From NCBI RefSeq assembly GCF_023284025.1, contig NZ_JAKIKR010000024.1, positions 1 through 64,000 on the forward strand: DNA of 64,000 bases. Reading direction: 5' to 3'. The notes under the pieces are model-generated. The model was not told the origin of the DNA, ran no database searches, and worked only from the letters and a program-made list of their open reading frames with translations. The DNA is from Shewanella abyssi. Its GTDB lineage: Bacteria > Pseudomonadota > Gammaproteobacteria > Enterobacterales > Shewanellaceae. The position numbers and the translations under genes were made by a program. Below, in pieces: positions 28,844-37,820 of the stretch; position 1 is the first letter of the stretch; every line of letters starts with the position of its first letter.

Positions 28844-30706
28844 ATGCGCCTAACACCGATATTGACTCGCAGAGCAGCCCTTACCAGTCTAGTTGCTCTT
28901 GCGACCAGTGCCATCAGCTTAAGCACCATTGCCGCAGAGCACGATGCCACACCTCAATTAGCGACCACTTACGTGAATGACGCCATTTTGCCGCCGATGA
29001 TTGAATGGCACGGCAAAAGCGAATCACTATTGGTCGCACCAGATAGTGAGTGGGCCACTCCATTTGAAAAAAATGGCCTTAAAACTAGTCCAAGCTATGA
29101 CGAAACATTCATCTGGTTAGATAAGCTTATTGCTCAAAGTAATATGCTCAAAAAAGTCAGCATAGGTAAGAGCCCACAGGGACGCGATATTTGGATGATT
29201 GTCGCCTCTAAAGAGGGCGCAGAAGATGCAGCGGCACTCTCAAGCAACGATAAGCCTAGCGTATTGGTGCAAGCTGGGATCCATTCAGGCGAGATCGATG
29301 GTAAAGACGCTGGCATGATGTTGCTACGCGACATTGTATTTGGCAATAAGTCAGCCTTGCTTGATAATGCCAACCTCCTGTTTGTACCGATTTTCAGTGT
29401 CGACGCCCATGAGCGTTCAACTCAGTTTAATCGCGTCAATCAAAGAGGCCCTGTCAATATGGGCTGGCGTACTACCGCCAATAACCTCAACCTCAACCGT
29501 GATTACGCCAAAGCAGACACCCTCGAGATGCAGCACATGCTGCGCGCCATCAATATCTGGCAACCCGACCTGTACATTGATGCGCACGTTACCGACGGCA
29601 TTGACTATCAATATGACGTCACCTTTGGCTACAACCTTGCGCAAGGTCTTAGCCCTGCAAGTTATAAGTGGTTAGAGAACAGCTATCGCCCTGGGATTGA
29701 ATCCGCACTCACCGATGAAGGTCATGTCCCAGGGCCATTAGTTTTCGCACTCGATAATACCGATATCACCAAAGGCATGTCTTTATGGAATGCAGGCCCA
29801 CGCTTCTCCAACGGCTACGGCGATGCCCGTCACTTGCCGACCATTCTAATAGAGAACCACAGCTTAAAGCCGTTTAAGCAGCGCGTACTCGGCACCTATG
29901 TGATGCTCGAAGCCACGTTAAAAATCATTGGCAAAGATGCAACCAAGCTAAAATCCGCGATCCAACAAGATAAGTACCGCTACGCACCACGACTGACATT
30001 AACCTGGAAGCAAGAGCAGCAAAAACAGGGCTGGGACTTTAAAGGCATCGGTTACTCAATGGAGCAAAGTGCCATTAGTGGCAACGAGATTGTGCGTTGG
30101 AATGGCAAACCTAGGCTATATGAGAACCTACCCGTCATCGGTGGCACTAAAGCGGATATCAAAGTGAATCGCCCAACGGCCTATTTTATCCCGCCGCAAT
30201 GGACAGACGTGATTGAACGTTTAAGTGTGCATGGCATACGCATGACCGCGTTAACTAAACCTAGTAAACAGAAACTACAGCAATATCAATTTGCCGAGCC
30301 TAAATTTGCGGTAGCGGATTACGAAGGTCGACAACGTGTTAGCGCTGATATTAGTAGCCAACGAATCGACACCACTTTAGCTGTCGGTACAGTGCGTATC
30401 GATACCGATCAACCTCTGGGCGATCTCGCCATACTGCTGCTTGAGCCACAATCAGCTGATTCGCTATTTCAGTGGGGATTTTTCAACCCTATCTTCACCC
30501 GCACCGAATATATCGAAAACTATGCCGTAGAGCCGTTGGCAGCGCAGATGCTAAAAGCTGATCCGGCACTGCAAGCCGCATTCGATGAGGCGCTCAAAGA
30601 TAAGGACTTTGCCGCTAATCCTCAAGCGCGACTACGTTGGTTCTACGAGCGCAGCCCGTATTATGATGCCCAATACCAGATGTACCCCGTGCTAAGAAGC
30701 AACTAA
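28844..30706 (+). CDS. Secreted M14-family zinc carboxypeptidase
   Basis: A 620-residue protein with a signal peptide (about 1-30, ending STIAAEHD; an RR pair is present but the Tat motif is not complete). The M14 domain spans about 80-370. The zinc ligands are His and Glu in HSGEIDGKDAG, and a third histidine in DLYIDAHVTDG. The arginine of LNLNRDYAK and the catalytic glutamate in LIENHSLKPF are also visible. The C-terminal about 240 residues are of unknown fold. It probably removes C-terminal residues from peptides in the periplasm or medium. A terminator follows. Confidence 0.9.
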   Translation: MRLTPILTRRAALTSLVALATSAISLSTIAAEHDATPQLATTYVNDAILPPMIEWHGKSESLLVAPDSEWATPFEKNGLKTSPSYDETFIWLDKLIAQSNMLKKVSIGKSPQGRDIWMIVASKEGAEDAAALSSNDKPSVLVQAGIHSGEIDGKDAGMMLLRDIVFGNKSALLDNANLLFVPIFSVDAHERSTQFNRVNQRGPVNMGWRTTANNLNLNRDYAKADTLEMQHMLRAINIWQPDLYIDAHVTDGIDYQYDVTFGYNLAQGLSPASYKWLENSYRPGIESALTDEGHVPGPLVFALDNTDITKGMSLWNAGPRFSNGYGDARHLPTILIENHSLKPFKQRVLGTYVMLEATLKIIGKDATKLKSAIQQDKYRYAPRLTLTWKQEQQKQGWDFKGIGYSMEQSAISGNEIVRWNGKPRLYENLPVIGGTKADIKVNRPTAYFIPPQWTDVIERLSVHGIRMTALTKPSKQKLQQYQFAEPKFAVADYEGRQRVSADISSQRIDTTLAVGTVRIDTDQPLGDLAILLLEPQSADSLFQWGFFNPIFTRTEYIENYAVEPLAAQMLKADPALQAAFDEALKDKDFAANPQARLRWFYERSPYYDAQYQMYPVLRSN

Positions 30707-30728
30707 AAGCAGTTGCACTTCACAAACA

Positions 30729-30756
30729 AAAACAGCGCCAAAAGGCGCTGTTTTTT
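30729..30756. terminator. Bidirectional terminator after M14 peptidase
   Basis: Stem AAAACAGCGCC-AAAA-GGCGCTGTTTT with A- and T-runs on the two sides. It also serves the convergent methyltransferase gene. Confidence 0.86.
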
Positions 30757-30772
30757 GTTATCTCAGTATGAC

Positions 30773-31576
30773 TTAGCCTTTCTTAACGCCTGAAATAGCA
30801 TAAGTAAGCGGTAATCTTTGTCCCTGTTGCTCAACAAAGTAACGTAAACGCGACGCTTTACCTTGTGGCAGTGCGACTTCAACGCTCTCCTCTGTCAGTC
30901 CATCAAAACAGTCGTAGGGGCTAAAGGGATACTCATTGAAAGACTCGATCTCTATGCCTGCACGGATCAATGCATTCAGCACATCAGACAGGGAATGCGA
31001 CCAACTGATAAAGGTTTCAGTCTCATCACCGGCATTCTCGGTGTAGGTCGGCTCATCTTCCACATCGGGTTCATCTTGATGAAAGTAGCTATAGCCTTCA
31101 AATACCGCTTGCGCAGGATGAAACTCCACCATATAGAACTGGCCACCAGCGTTGAGCTTACTCGCTATGGTCTGTGCCCACTTGTCTAAATCAGGTAGCC
31201 ACACGATGGCGCCATAAGAGGTAAATACGATATCGAACTGCCCAGCCACCTGCTCAGTCACCTTATAGACATCGGTACAAACGAAATCAGCATCCAGCCC
31301 AGCTTGTACAGCCAATGAATTGGCTTGCTCAATAGCCGCAATAGAGAGATCGACACCCGTGACCTTGGCTCCAAGCCTCGCCCACGACAGTGTATCCAAG
31401 CCAAAATGGCATTGCAGGTGTAATAGGCTTTTGCCTGCTACATTCAACGCCGCTAGCTCTATCTCTTGTAAAGAGCTATTACCCTTTAAGAAACCAGCGA
31501 CATCGTAAAAGTCAGAAGTGACATGGGTTTGCACACGGCGATCCCAACCCTGTTGGTTAACTGATAAATAATCCAT
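30773..31576 (-). CDS. Class I SAM-dependent methyltransferase
   Basis: A 267-residue cytosolic protein with a methyltransferase fold. Motif I is LLHLQCHFGLDTLSWARLGAKVTG, quoted here as LHLQCHFGLDT and SWARLGAKVTG, followed by VDLS (acidic SAM-ribose contact). Post-motif FVCTDVY and FDIVFTSYGAI follow. The substrate is unknown. The gene is convergent with the M14 peptidase gene. Confidence 0.85.
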   Translation of the reverse strand: MDYLSVNQQGWDRRVQTHVTSDFYDVAGFLKGNSSLQEIELAALNVAGKSLLHLQCHFGLDTLSWARLGAKVTGVDLSIAAIEQANSLAVQAGLDADFVCTDVYKVTEQVAGQFDIVFTSYGAIVWLPDLDKWAQTIASKLNAGGQFYMVEFHPAQAVFEGYSYFHQDEPDVEDEPTYTENAGDETETFISWSHSLSDVLNALIRAGIEIESFNEYPFSPYDCFDGLTEESVEVALPQGKASRLRYFVEQQGQRLPLTYAISGVKKG

Positions 31577-31802
31577 ATGTTTGCTTCCATTCTAATTACG
31601 CTAACTGATTTGGCTATTCGCTATCAAACCCTTGAGTAAATTCACCAATAATGTCGATTTTGGCCAAATTGATGAGCGAATTCACCACTGCAAATTAAGA
31701 TAACAATAAAACATCACAACTAAAACAATTAGATAACCACCTGGCACGTTATCTGCATTTACTAAGAACAAAAAAACAAAACAATAACAAGGACACCATC
31801 TA

Positions 31803-32558
31803 ATGAAACTACTCTCTAGCCTTTTTGCCGCAGCGATTACGCTCACTCTCTCTGGTTGCATCATCAATGTTAATGGTGCCCATGCAGGACCGATGGATCA
31901 CCAGAAGAAGACCATTAAGATTGAAGCCGCAGGCATCGACACACTCGTCGCCGATACCGGTGCTGGAGACTTGAAGATCCAAGGCGTTGCAGGGCTGACT
32001 CAAATCACCGTCATTGCCGACATATACACCTACGGCGATATCAAAGCGGATTTGACCCTAGATAAAAAGGGTAGCAACGCAAAATTGGTGGCTGAGTTTG
32101 ACAGCAATATCAATTTCAGCCGCTCTCCTTACATCGATCTAACCATTCAAGTTCCTGCCCATATGATGCTAAAGCTTGAAGATGGCTCTGGTGATATTGA
32201 GATTAGCAATGTCACTGCAAATATCCAGCTTGAAGATGGCTCAGGTGACCTTTCGATTCAAGGCGGTAATAACCTCAACATCATCGATGGCTCGGGCTCG
32301 GTATCGATTAGCAACACCACAGGCACACTGACCCTTGAAGACGGTTCTGGTTCAATCAACTTAAACGGCATCGGCGGCGATACCAACATTGATGACGGTT
32401 CAGGCGACATGACAGTAACAAACGTCAATGGCCACGTAGTGATTGATGATGGCTCAGGCGATATCGAAGTCGACAACACCAAAGGACTTAGCATTGTCGA
32501 TTCAGGTAGCGGCGATCTCAGTGTCGACAATATCAATGGTTCAGTAAGCATGAACTAG
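31803..32558 (+). CDS. DGSGD-repeat lipoprotein
   Basis: A 251-residue putative lipoprotein with a signal peptide and lipobox LSGC (Cys about 19). After about 80 residues, the protein has repeating units of about 18-20 residues each containing DGSGD, DGSGS or SGSGD (seven or more copies between about 125 and 245). The pattern of alternating short strands suggests a beta-solenoid similar to the DUF4097/head-GIN families. These are usually cell-surface proteins of unknown function. It has no clear operon partner. Confidence 0.8.
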   Translation: MKLLSSLFAAAITLTLSGCIINVNGAHAGPMDHQKKTIKIEAAGIDTLVADTGAGDLKIQGVAGLTQITVIADIYTYGDIKADLTLDKKGSNAKLVAEFDSNINFSRSPYIDLTIQVPAHMMLKLEDGSGDIEISNVTANIQLEDGSGDLSIQGGNNLNIIDGSGSVSISNTTGTLTLEDGSGSINLNGIGGDTNIDDGSGDMTVTNVNGHVVIDDGSGDIEVDNTKGLSIVDSGSGDLSVDNINGSVSMN

Positions 32559-32642
32559 CTTGGCATTGAGTCGAATTAATCATCCAGATGAGCGATTCAA
32601 ACTCACTTTCCTAACTAATGCTTAAATTTGATCTAAAATTAG

Positions 32643-32678
32643 TTCTTAAATGAGCTCTTAAATGAGTTCATAAATGAG
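32643..32678 (+). repeat. Three 12-bp tandem units
   Basis: TTCTTAAATGAG, CTCTTAAATGAG and TTCATAAATGAG stand in a row, just after the lipoprotein gene. Confidence 0.8.
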
Positions 32679-32704
32679 TAAACCTTCCCGGCGCAGGTGC
32701 TGTT

Positions 32705-32990
32705 GTCGATTAATGTGCTAACGGTCAGTTATGCTGACCTTAAGCACACTAGAGTACAGCAGCGTCCTGCCCACCCTTTCAGGAACTCAGCTGGATTATC
32801 AGCTGAGGTTCGATAATTATCACATCCATCTAGCACGTTGTTCTTAAGCATCGACGCAATATCTAACATTTGTGGTTCCAATGACCTGCGGTCGGCGTAT
32901 GTGCAGACGCTACTGAGGCTCGCCGCAAGTTCGTCCATGAAGGCTCAACGAAAACATCCCTGTTTTCGAAGGCCTCAGCCGCATCTACAC
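32705..32990 (-). repeat. Dispersed intergenic repeat, copy A
   Basis: This is one copy of a structured intergenic repeat. Read on the minus strand from 32990 it has GTGTAGATGCGGCTGAGG, the hairpin CGAAAACA-TCCC-TGTTTTCG (32949-32968), CTTGCGGCGAG, CGTCTGCACATACG and GGAACCAC. Another hairpin (CTCAGCTG-GATTAT-CAGCTGAG, 32786-32807) lies in its far part. The same blocks recur in copy B at 34414-34760 in the opposite orientation. The 32.56-33.41 kb stretch holds this repeat and no gene I can support. The minus-strand ORF over it (32729-32938) is not a gene. Confidence 0.75.
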
Positions 32991-33307
32991 CGGATTATAA
33001 AAGCGCAAACTCTTGGCATTTGAGTTATCAAGTTTTAAAGCACCAACCCCTCCAACAAACTCCAGATTCATATAAACCGCTACACTGTATTCGCATCAAA
33101 TGCCGCTTTCTACGTGCAAAAATATGCCTACAGCACGCATTCTAGGCATCGATAATTCTTTAACATTCAGTAAAGTCGATAAAAATCAATAGGCTAAAAA
33201 ACAGCAAAAAATGATATGCGGACCTCGCAAACAACTAGGCTCTCTTTCTCCGACTAAAATAGCCCCACTTCTAACTGTGGCGTGATAAATAAGTCATTTG
33301 CAACAAT

Positions 33308-33326
33308 AACTTAGCAGTGCTAAGTT
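33308..33326. repeat. Perfect hairpin AACTTAGCA-G-TGCTAAGTT
   Basis: A 9-bp perfect stem with a one-base loop, about 85 bp upstream of the small membrane-protein gene at 33410. Function unknown; it may be part of a recombination site (see findings). Confidence 0.5.
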
Positions 33327-33409
33327 GAAGGGAGTTAACATAGTTGCAAAGAACGTTATCAAGCAACTAATGAATGAGTTGTTAAGTTACTTCAGGGAAG
33401 AATTATAGG

Positions 33410-33730
33410 ATGTCTAAGTTAAATGCACTCAAACCTCTCGAATGGTATATATACGGTCAAGGTTATCTTCTTGTCGCATGGTTATACATACAGATTGTGA
33501 TATCGCCTATGGGAATTTTCGCAATATTCACTTTCTTTACTTTGGATATTTTTGGATTAGAAAAGTTCTTCCCTGCATTGTACTACTCATTAAGCGGAGG
33601 CTTTGTAGTAGGTATACTTTGGGCTGAACGAATAAGAAGAACTATAGGTATTTTAACATTTCACGCTTATTTGCTATCAACACCAGAAATTGAGGGATGG
33701 CGAAATCGTAATGGGAGTGTGATTCGGTAA
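33410..33730 (+). CDS. Small membrane protein, unknown
   Basis: A 106-residue protein with two or three hydrophobic segments (about 19-50 and 54-75). I do not recognise a family. It starts 23 bp after a GTTAAGT core and ends directly before a candidate attC-like site (33733-33836). This placement fits an integron gene cassette. The base composition is more A/T-rich than its neighbours, in keeping with an acquired gene. Confidence 0.6.
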   Translation: MSKLNALKPLEWYIYGQGYLLVAWLYIQIVISPMGIFAIFTFFTLDIFGLEKFFPALYYSLSGGFVVGILWAERIRRTIGILTFHAYLLSTPEIEGWRNRNGSVIR

Positions 33731-33732
33731 AG

Positions 33733-33836
33733 TTAACTGAACAAGCCTCTGAATTAAGATTCACCAAGGCTGTCATGCCATTAGCTGAGCAAGTCGCCCA
33801 CCAGCACATGGTTCACTTATTAGAGGGGCGTTATGT
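33733..33836 (+). repeat. Possible attC-like recombination site
   Basis: TTAAC (33733) and GCCTCT (33745-33750) pair with AGAGGGGC (33822-33829) and GTTATGT (33830-33836). Inside, AATTAAG and CTTATT extend the imperfect inverted repeat. It sits exactly between two small genes. The core deviates from the strict GTTRRRY, so this is a hypothesis. Confidence 0.35.
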
Positions 33837-33851
33837 TTCAGGGGGAGTTCA

Positions 33852-34277
33852 GTGAAGCTCTTTATGTTTTTTATCTTCATATTATCGCAAGCGACAGCAT
33901 TTGCTGACACAGATAGAGGAAGAGCTGTTTCGATGTATCAGCTTATAACTTCGCCGGAGGAGTTTGATTTAAACTTGGTGAGTTTAACAGGAGTAATAGT
34001 GGTTACCGATGCGGGGTATCCTCAACCTGGTTATAGAGTGTATCTCTTCCCTAATAGTTATTCCGCAGAGTACTTCATTGTGCCTGAGGCGATAGAATTA
34101 ACGGTGAGTTTTCCAGAGGATATACAACAAGATTTTCACGATAAGTGGAATCACAAGACAGTGGAGCTATACGGGGAGTTTTATCGTAAGACCTATAGCT
34201 TTTCCCCTGAGCCCGCTGGAGCTCTAAGTTCTGTGTATGCATTGCGAGAGATAAAACCGCTTAAATTCAGTAAGTAA
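33852..34277 (+). CDS. Small secreted/periplasmic protein, unknown
   Basis: A 141-residue protein with a signal peptide (about 1-18, MKLFMFFIFILSQATAFA). The mature part is beta-rich with no cysteines and no motif I recognise. It starts with GTG at 33852, 8 bp after GGGGGAG. It starts soon after the candidate attC site and ends close to a second half-site (about 34285-34325, TAACAAGGCCAAGTAA). The use of codons is A/T-rich. Confidence 0.6.
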   Translation: MKLFMFFIFILSQATAFADTDRGRAVSMYQLITSPEEFDLNLVSLTGVIVVTDAGYPQPGYRVYLFPNSYSAEYFIVPEAIELTVSFPEDIQQDFHDKWNHKTVELYGEFYRKTYSFSPEPAGALSSVYALREIKPLKFSK

Positions 34278-34413
34278 TAGAAACATAACAAGGCCAAGTA
34301 AGCCGACTCCGTCAGCTGTCGCGTTTTTTGCAAAAAAAAAGGCAGGGCGGCCGTATATTCTATTAAGTATCTATTTCAAGCTCATATGCCGAATTAGTGC
34401 GCTTTCCAACCTT

Positions 34414-34760
34414 GTGTAGATACGGCTGAGACCATCGAAAACAGGGTGAGAGATAACGCAGTTATCAAGCTTTCGAACGAGAGGCATGGATGCCGAACTG
34501 GCCTTTAAATAAGGATATTGTTTGTTTTCGTTGAGCCCATAAGGCCAATTATGTTCCAGACAGAATTTGGCATTCCCTCCGTCCTTGGAGGTCAGATGTG
34601 CTTGCGGCGAGTCTCAGCAGTGTCTGCACATACGGTCGTTCATTCACATCTGACCCAAAGGGATATGGGAAATTTCGTTATGATGGCAGGAACATCATCG
34701 ACCATGTGATCACGACATTCAGACATCCTGTCCAGCACCACCGCAGGCAATTGGAACCAC
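34414..34760 (+). repeat. Dispersed intergenic repeat, copy B (with insertions)
   Basis: Inverted relative to copy A. It begins GTGTAGATACGGCTGAG, and has the blocks CGAAAACAGGG, GTTTTCGTTGAGCC, CTTGCGGCGAGTCTCAGC, GTCTGCACATACGG and TTGGAACCAC. Two inserts interrupt it relative to copy A: about 85 bp inside the CGAAAACA hairpin and about 105 bp after CACATACG. The last bases of B supply the stop codon context of the GIY-YIG gene. ORFs over this stretch (34518-34709 and 34598-34816) are not genes. Confidence 0.7.
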
Positions 34761-35029
34761 TAGGCCGACTCTCCTGCTATCAACGCCAGCTTCTTAACCC
34801 TTGGCCACTTCTTTAACGCTATCTCTCGCTTAAGTGCTTCCGACCGAGTACCGACCGTCTCGCTATAAGCCAAGCTCAACGGGCCTTTGCCGCGCAGGAA
34901 CTTGGCCGACTTGGCACTGTTACTCTGATGCTCATTAAAGCGCCGTGCCACATCGGTGGTGACGCCTATGTATAGGTGGCCGTTGGCACAGCGCACCATA
35001 TACAAAAACCAGACTGACTCAGTCGCCAC
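34760..35029 (-). CDS. GIY-YIG domain protein
   Basis: An 89-residue protein that is a single GIY-YIG nuclease domain of the YhbQ/UPF0213 type. It shows the YMVRCANGHLYIGVTTD core (about 10-26), the conserved Arg in VARRFNEH and the C-terminal KREIALKKWPRVKK. Whether it cuts DNA is unknown for these short proteins. Its start overlaps the end of the S9 peptidase gene by one base. The 3' end runs into repeat B. Confidence 0.85.
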   Translation of the reverse strand: MATESVWFLYMVRCANGHLYIGVTTDVARRFNEHQSNSAKSAKFLRGKGPLSLAYSETVGTRSEALKREIALKKWPRVKKLALIAGESA

Positions 35030-37236
35030 TATTTGACATCAACCTTATCTAGGTTCTTATCTAAGCCACTATCTAAACTACTATCTAAACGACTATCTAA
35101 ACCGAGCAAGCCGATGAAGAAGGCGTACTCTTGCGCTTTGTCTTCATACTGGCGATAACGACCACTCTTACCACCGTGCCCCGCTTCCATATCGGTATCA
35201 AACAGCAGCACATTATTATCAGTCTTCATGTCGCGCAGCTTAGCGACCCACTTGGCAGGTTCAAAGTACTGAACTTGTGAATCATGTAAGCCGGTGGTGA
35301 CCAACAGATGCGGATAACTCTGGGCTACGACATTGTCATAAGGCGCGTAACTGAGCATATAGTCAAAATAGACTTTCTCGTTCGGGTTGCCCCATTCATC
35401 ATATTCGTTGGTGGTGAGCGGGATCGATTCATCCAACATGGTGGTAACCACATCAACAAACGGCACGTGGGCTGCAACGGCAAAGTAGCTTTGTGGTGCT
35501 TGGTTTATCACCCCACCCATTAGCAAACCACCGGCACTGCCGCCCGCGGCAACCACTTTGTTTTTATCGCCATAGCCTTGCGCAGTTAATGCCTCGGTGA
35601 CATCGACAAAATCATTAAAGCTATTTTGCTTATTGAGCATGCGACCATCGTCATACCAGCCACGGCCGAGCATTTCAGAGCCACGAATATGGGCAATCGA
35701 GTACACGATGCCGCGATCAAGCAAGCTTAAAATCGACGAGCTAAAGTCGGGTTCAACCGTATAGCCGTAGGAGCCATAGCCATACTGATACAGTGGATTA
35801 GTACCGTCTTTGTTGAACATATCTTTACGGTATACCAAGGTTACCGGGATCTCTTTACCGTCTCGGGCGTTAACGAATACCCGCTCAGCTTGGTATAACG
35901 TCCCATCAAAACCACCGAGCACCTTTTCTTGCTTCAGCAGCTCACGTTGATTGGGCTCGGCCAAGTCATATTCGTAGACAGACTCTGGTGTGGTCGGGCT
36001 AGAGTAATACACTCTGAGCTTATCGCTTTGCTGGCTGGCATTCACATCAAAGCCAACCACGTAAGCTGGGTCATTGAATTTAAGCTCAAAGCCCGCCGTC
36101 ATATCAAAGTCTTGCCCCTTCAACGGATAAACATGAATACGGCTGATGCCACGTTCACGGGTTTGCACCGCCATATATTGATCTAACAGCAATACATCTT
36201 CAATTCTTGATTGCTCATCGTGGCCAATGACATCTTGCCAAGCTTGCTTGTCAGCGGCTTTAGCTACCGCGACTTTCATTAAGCGAAAGTTACTCGCTTG
36301 CCAGTTAGTTAAGATGTAATAGCTGTCAGCCAATTTGGAGACCGAATACTCATGCCCCTCCTCCCGTGGCAATACAGGCTTAAACTCGCCTAACGCCGCA
36401 TTAGCATCCAGCATTGATACTTCGCTGGTAATGGTGCTTTCTGCGTACAGGGCGATTGAGGTTTCGTCGAGTGACTTACCGAGACCGATGTAAAAGGTGT
36501 CATCTTTTTCTTCATACACCAGTACATCTTTAGTTTGCGCAGTACCCAGCTTATGGCGGAACACCTGATAACCGAGCAAGGTCTGTGGATCTTTAGCAAT
36601 ATAGAATAGGTGTTGATTATCATTGGCCCATACGACGTGGCCGTCAGTCCCTTCAAGCTGATCTTCTATTAGCTCGCCGGTGCTAAGATCTTTAAAATAG
36701 AGGGTGTAAATTCGCCGACTTAGCAGGTCCTCCCCAAATACCAATTTGCTTTCATCAGGGCTAACCGATATGCCCCCTAAACCGTAAAAATCATGACCTT
36801 TAGCGCGCTCATTGACGTTGAGCAACACCAATTCATCGCTACTTTCTAGCTCGACTTTTCTAGCCACTACTGGGTATTCAAAGCCCGCTTTGTAGTAGCG
36901 ATAATACCAATGATTATGCCAAAAATAGGGTACGCTCGATTCATCCTTATCGAGTCTGCCGATCAGCTCTTCAAATAGCTTTTTTTTGAGTGCGTCGTAA
37001 GGCTGAAATTGCGCCTTGGTATAGTCATTTTCGGCATTAAGATGAGCAATGATCTTAGGGTCTTTACGCTCGTCATCACGCATCCAGTAATAGTCATCGA
37101 TACGAGTTTCACCATGCAGCTCCATGCTATGAGGTATTTTTTCCGCTTTAGGGGCCGTTGTTTGAGTCTTAGAGGTCATATTGGTACATCCGAGTAGCAT
37201 TACGGTGCTTAGTGTGAGGGCGAAAAGTAGTTTCAT
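35029..37236 (-). CDS. S9 (prolyl oligopeptidase-family) lipoprotein peptidase, oligopeptidase B-like
   Basis: A 735-residue serine peptidase from the ATG at 37236 (good AAGGAT site). The signal ends with a lipobox, LLGC (about 14-17). An N-terminal beta-propeller (about 80-430) is followed by an alpha/beta-hydrolase domain with the catalytic Ser in AGGSAGGLLMGG, the Asp in LHDSQVQYFEP and the His in EAGHGGKSGR. The length and motifs suit oligopeptidase B (cleaves after Arg/Lys). The C-terminus ends in a low-complexity tail encoded by five 12-bp repeats. An in-frame start 57 bp upstream lacks a ribosome-binding site. Confidence 0.9.
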   Translation of the reverse strand: MKLLFALTLSTVMLLGCTNMTSKTQTTAPKAEKIPHSMELHGETRIDDYYWMRDDERKDPKIIAHLNAENDYTKAQFQPYDALKKKLFEELIGRLDKDESSVPYFWHNHWYYRYYKAGFEYPVVARKVELESSDELVLLNVNERAKGHDFYGLGGISVSPDESKLVFGEDLLSRRIYTLYFKDLSTGELIEDQLEGTDGHVVWANDNQHLFYIAKDPQTLLGYQVFRHKLGTAQTKDVLVYEEKDDTFYIGLGKSLDETSIALYAESTITSEVSMLDANAALGEFKPVLPREEGHEYSVSKLADSYYILTNWQASNFRLMKVAVAKAADKQAWQDVIGHDEQSRIEDVLLLDQYMAVQTRERGISRIHVYPLKGQDFDMTAGFELKFNDPAYVVGFDVNASQQSDKLRVYYSSPTTPESVYEYDLAEPNQRELLKQEKVLGGFDGTLYQAERVFVNARDGKEIPVTLVYRKDMFNKDGTNPLYQYGYGSYGYTVEPDFSSSILSLLDRGIVYSIAHIRGSEMLGRGWYDDGRMLNKQNSFNDFVDVTEALTAQGYGDKNKVVAAGGSAGGLLMGGVINQAPQSYFAVAAHVPFVDVVTTMLDESIPLTTNEYDEWGNPNEKVYFDYMLSYAPYDNVVAQSYPHLLVTTGLHDSQVQYFEPAKWVAKLRDMKTDNNVLLFDTDMEAGHGGKSGRYRQYEDKAQEYAFFIGLLGLDSRLDSSLDSGLDKNLDKVDVK
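35044..35103 (-). repeat. Five 12-bp tandem units in the S9 peptidase 3' end
   Basis: Units CTTATCTAGGTT, CTTATCTAAGCC, ACTATCTAAACT, ACTATCTAAACG, ACTATCTAAACC (read on the plus strand). They encode a run of four-residue LDSx/LDKx units at the C-terminus. Repeat number can vary by slippage. Confidence 0.85.
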
Positions 37237-37378
37237 TTTGCACATCCTTATGAGCAAAAATAGAGCGGCGAGACGATTCATCGCCATGGCCACACTTCTG
37301 TATGCTGCAGCTTGTCATTTTAATCAAATTGAAGCAACATAGCGGCGCTTATCTCGTCAACAAACGTTAGATAAGCAT

Positions 37379-37575
37379 AATTCTCAGGGCGGGGTGTAAC
37401 TCCCCACCGGCGGTAAGTTGTGCATGATGTCGTTATACATCGTCATAAAAGCCCGCGAGCGCCTACCGATACGACAAGATGTCCACTGGTAGGGTCTAGC
37501 AGATCTGGTAAACACGCCTTAATGATGACGCCCGTCATATTAAGGTTGCACCTATTCCAGAGCCGACGGTAATGA
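37379..37575 (+). promoter_or_regulatory. FMN riboswitch (RFN element) of ribB
   Basis: The conserved pieces are in order: TCTCAGGGCGGGGTG, ACTCCCCACCGGCGGTAA, GCCCGCGAGCGCC, GCAGATCTGGT and finally CCAGAGCCGACGGT. It lies about 245 bp upstream of the ribB start on the same strand, as in other Gammaproteobacteria. FMN binding should lower ribB expression. Confidence 0.95.
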
Positions 37576-37820
37576 TTACTACAGCGTACTATGTATGCTG
37601 CGTGTACTGAGTCCGGATGAAAGAGAATATAAGATTGAACAATGTTGCCTGCGCAGCAGTGTCATTGTGTTTTGCCGAGTGCGAAGCACTTACATACTGC
37701 CTGTATGCCATCATTTATTTCAGCTCTTATTAAGCACCTGCATTAATCACCAATGTGAGTGTCATTTTCTGTACGCCCTGATTCTGGCAACCCAATGTAG
37801 TTTATTAAAGGATGTTAACC

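Noticed and set aside
32729..32938. A 69-codon minus-strand ORF containing LAASLSSVCTYA
   Set aside because: It lies wholly inside dispersed repeat A. The same peptide appears in repeat B, so it reflects the repeat and not a gene.
34518..34816. Two overlapping plus-strand ORFs
   Set aside because: They lie in repeat B and run into the 3' end of the GIY-YIG gene. There is no family or ribosome-binding site.
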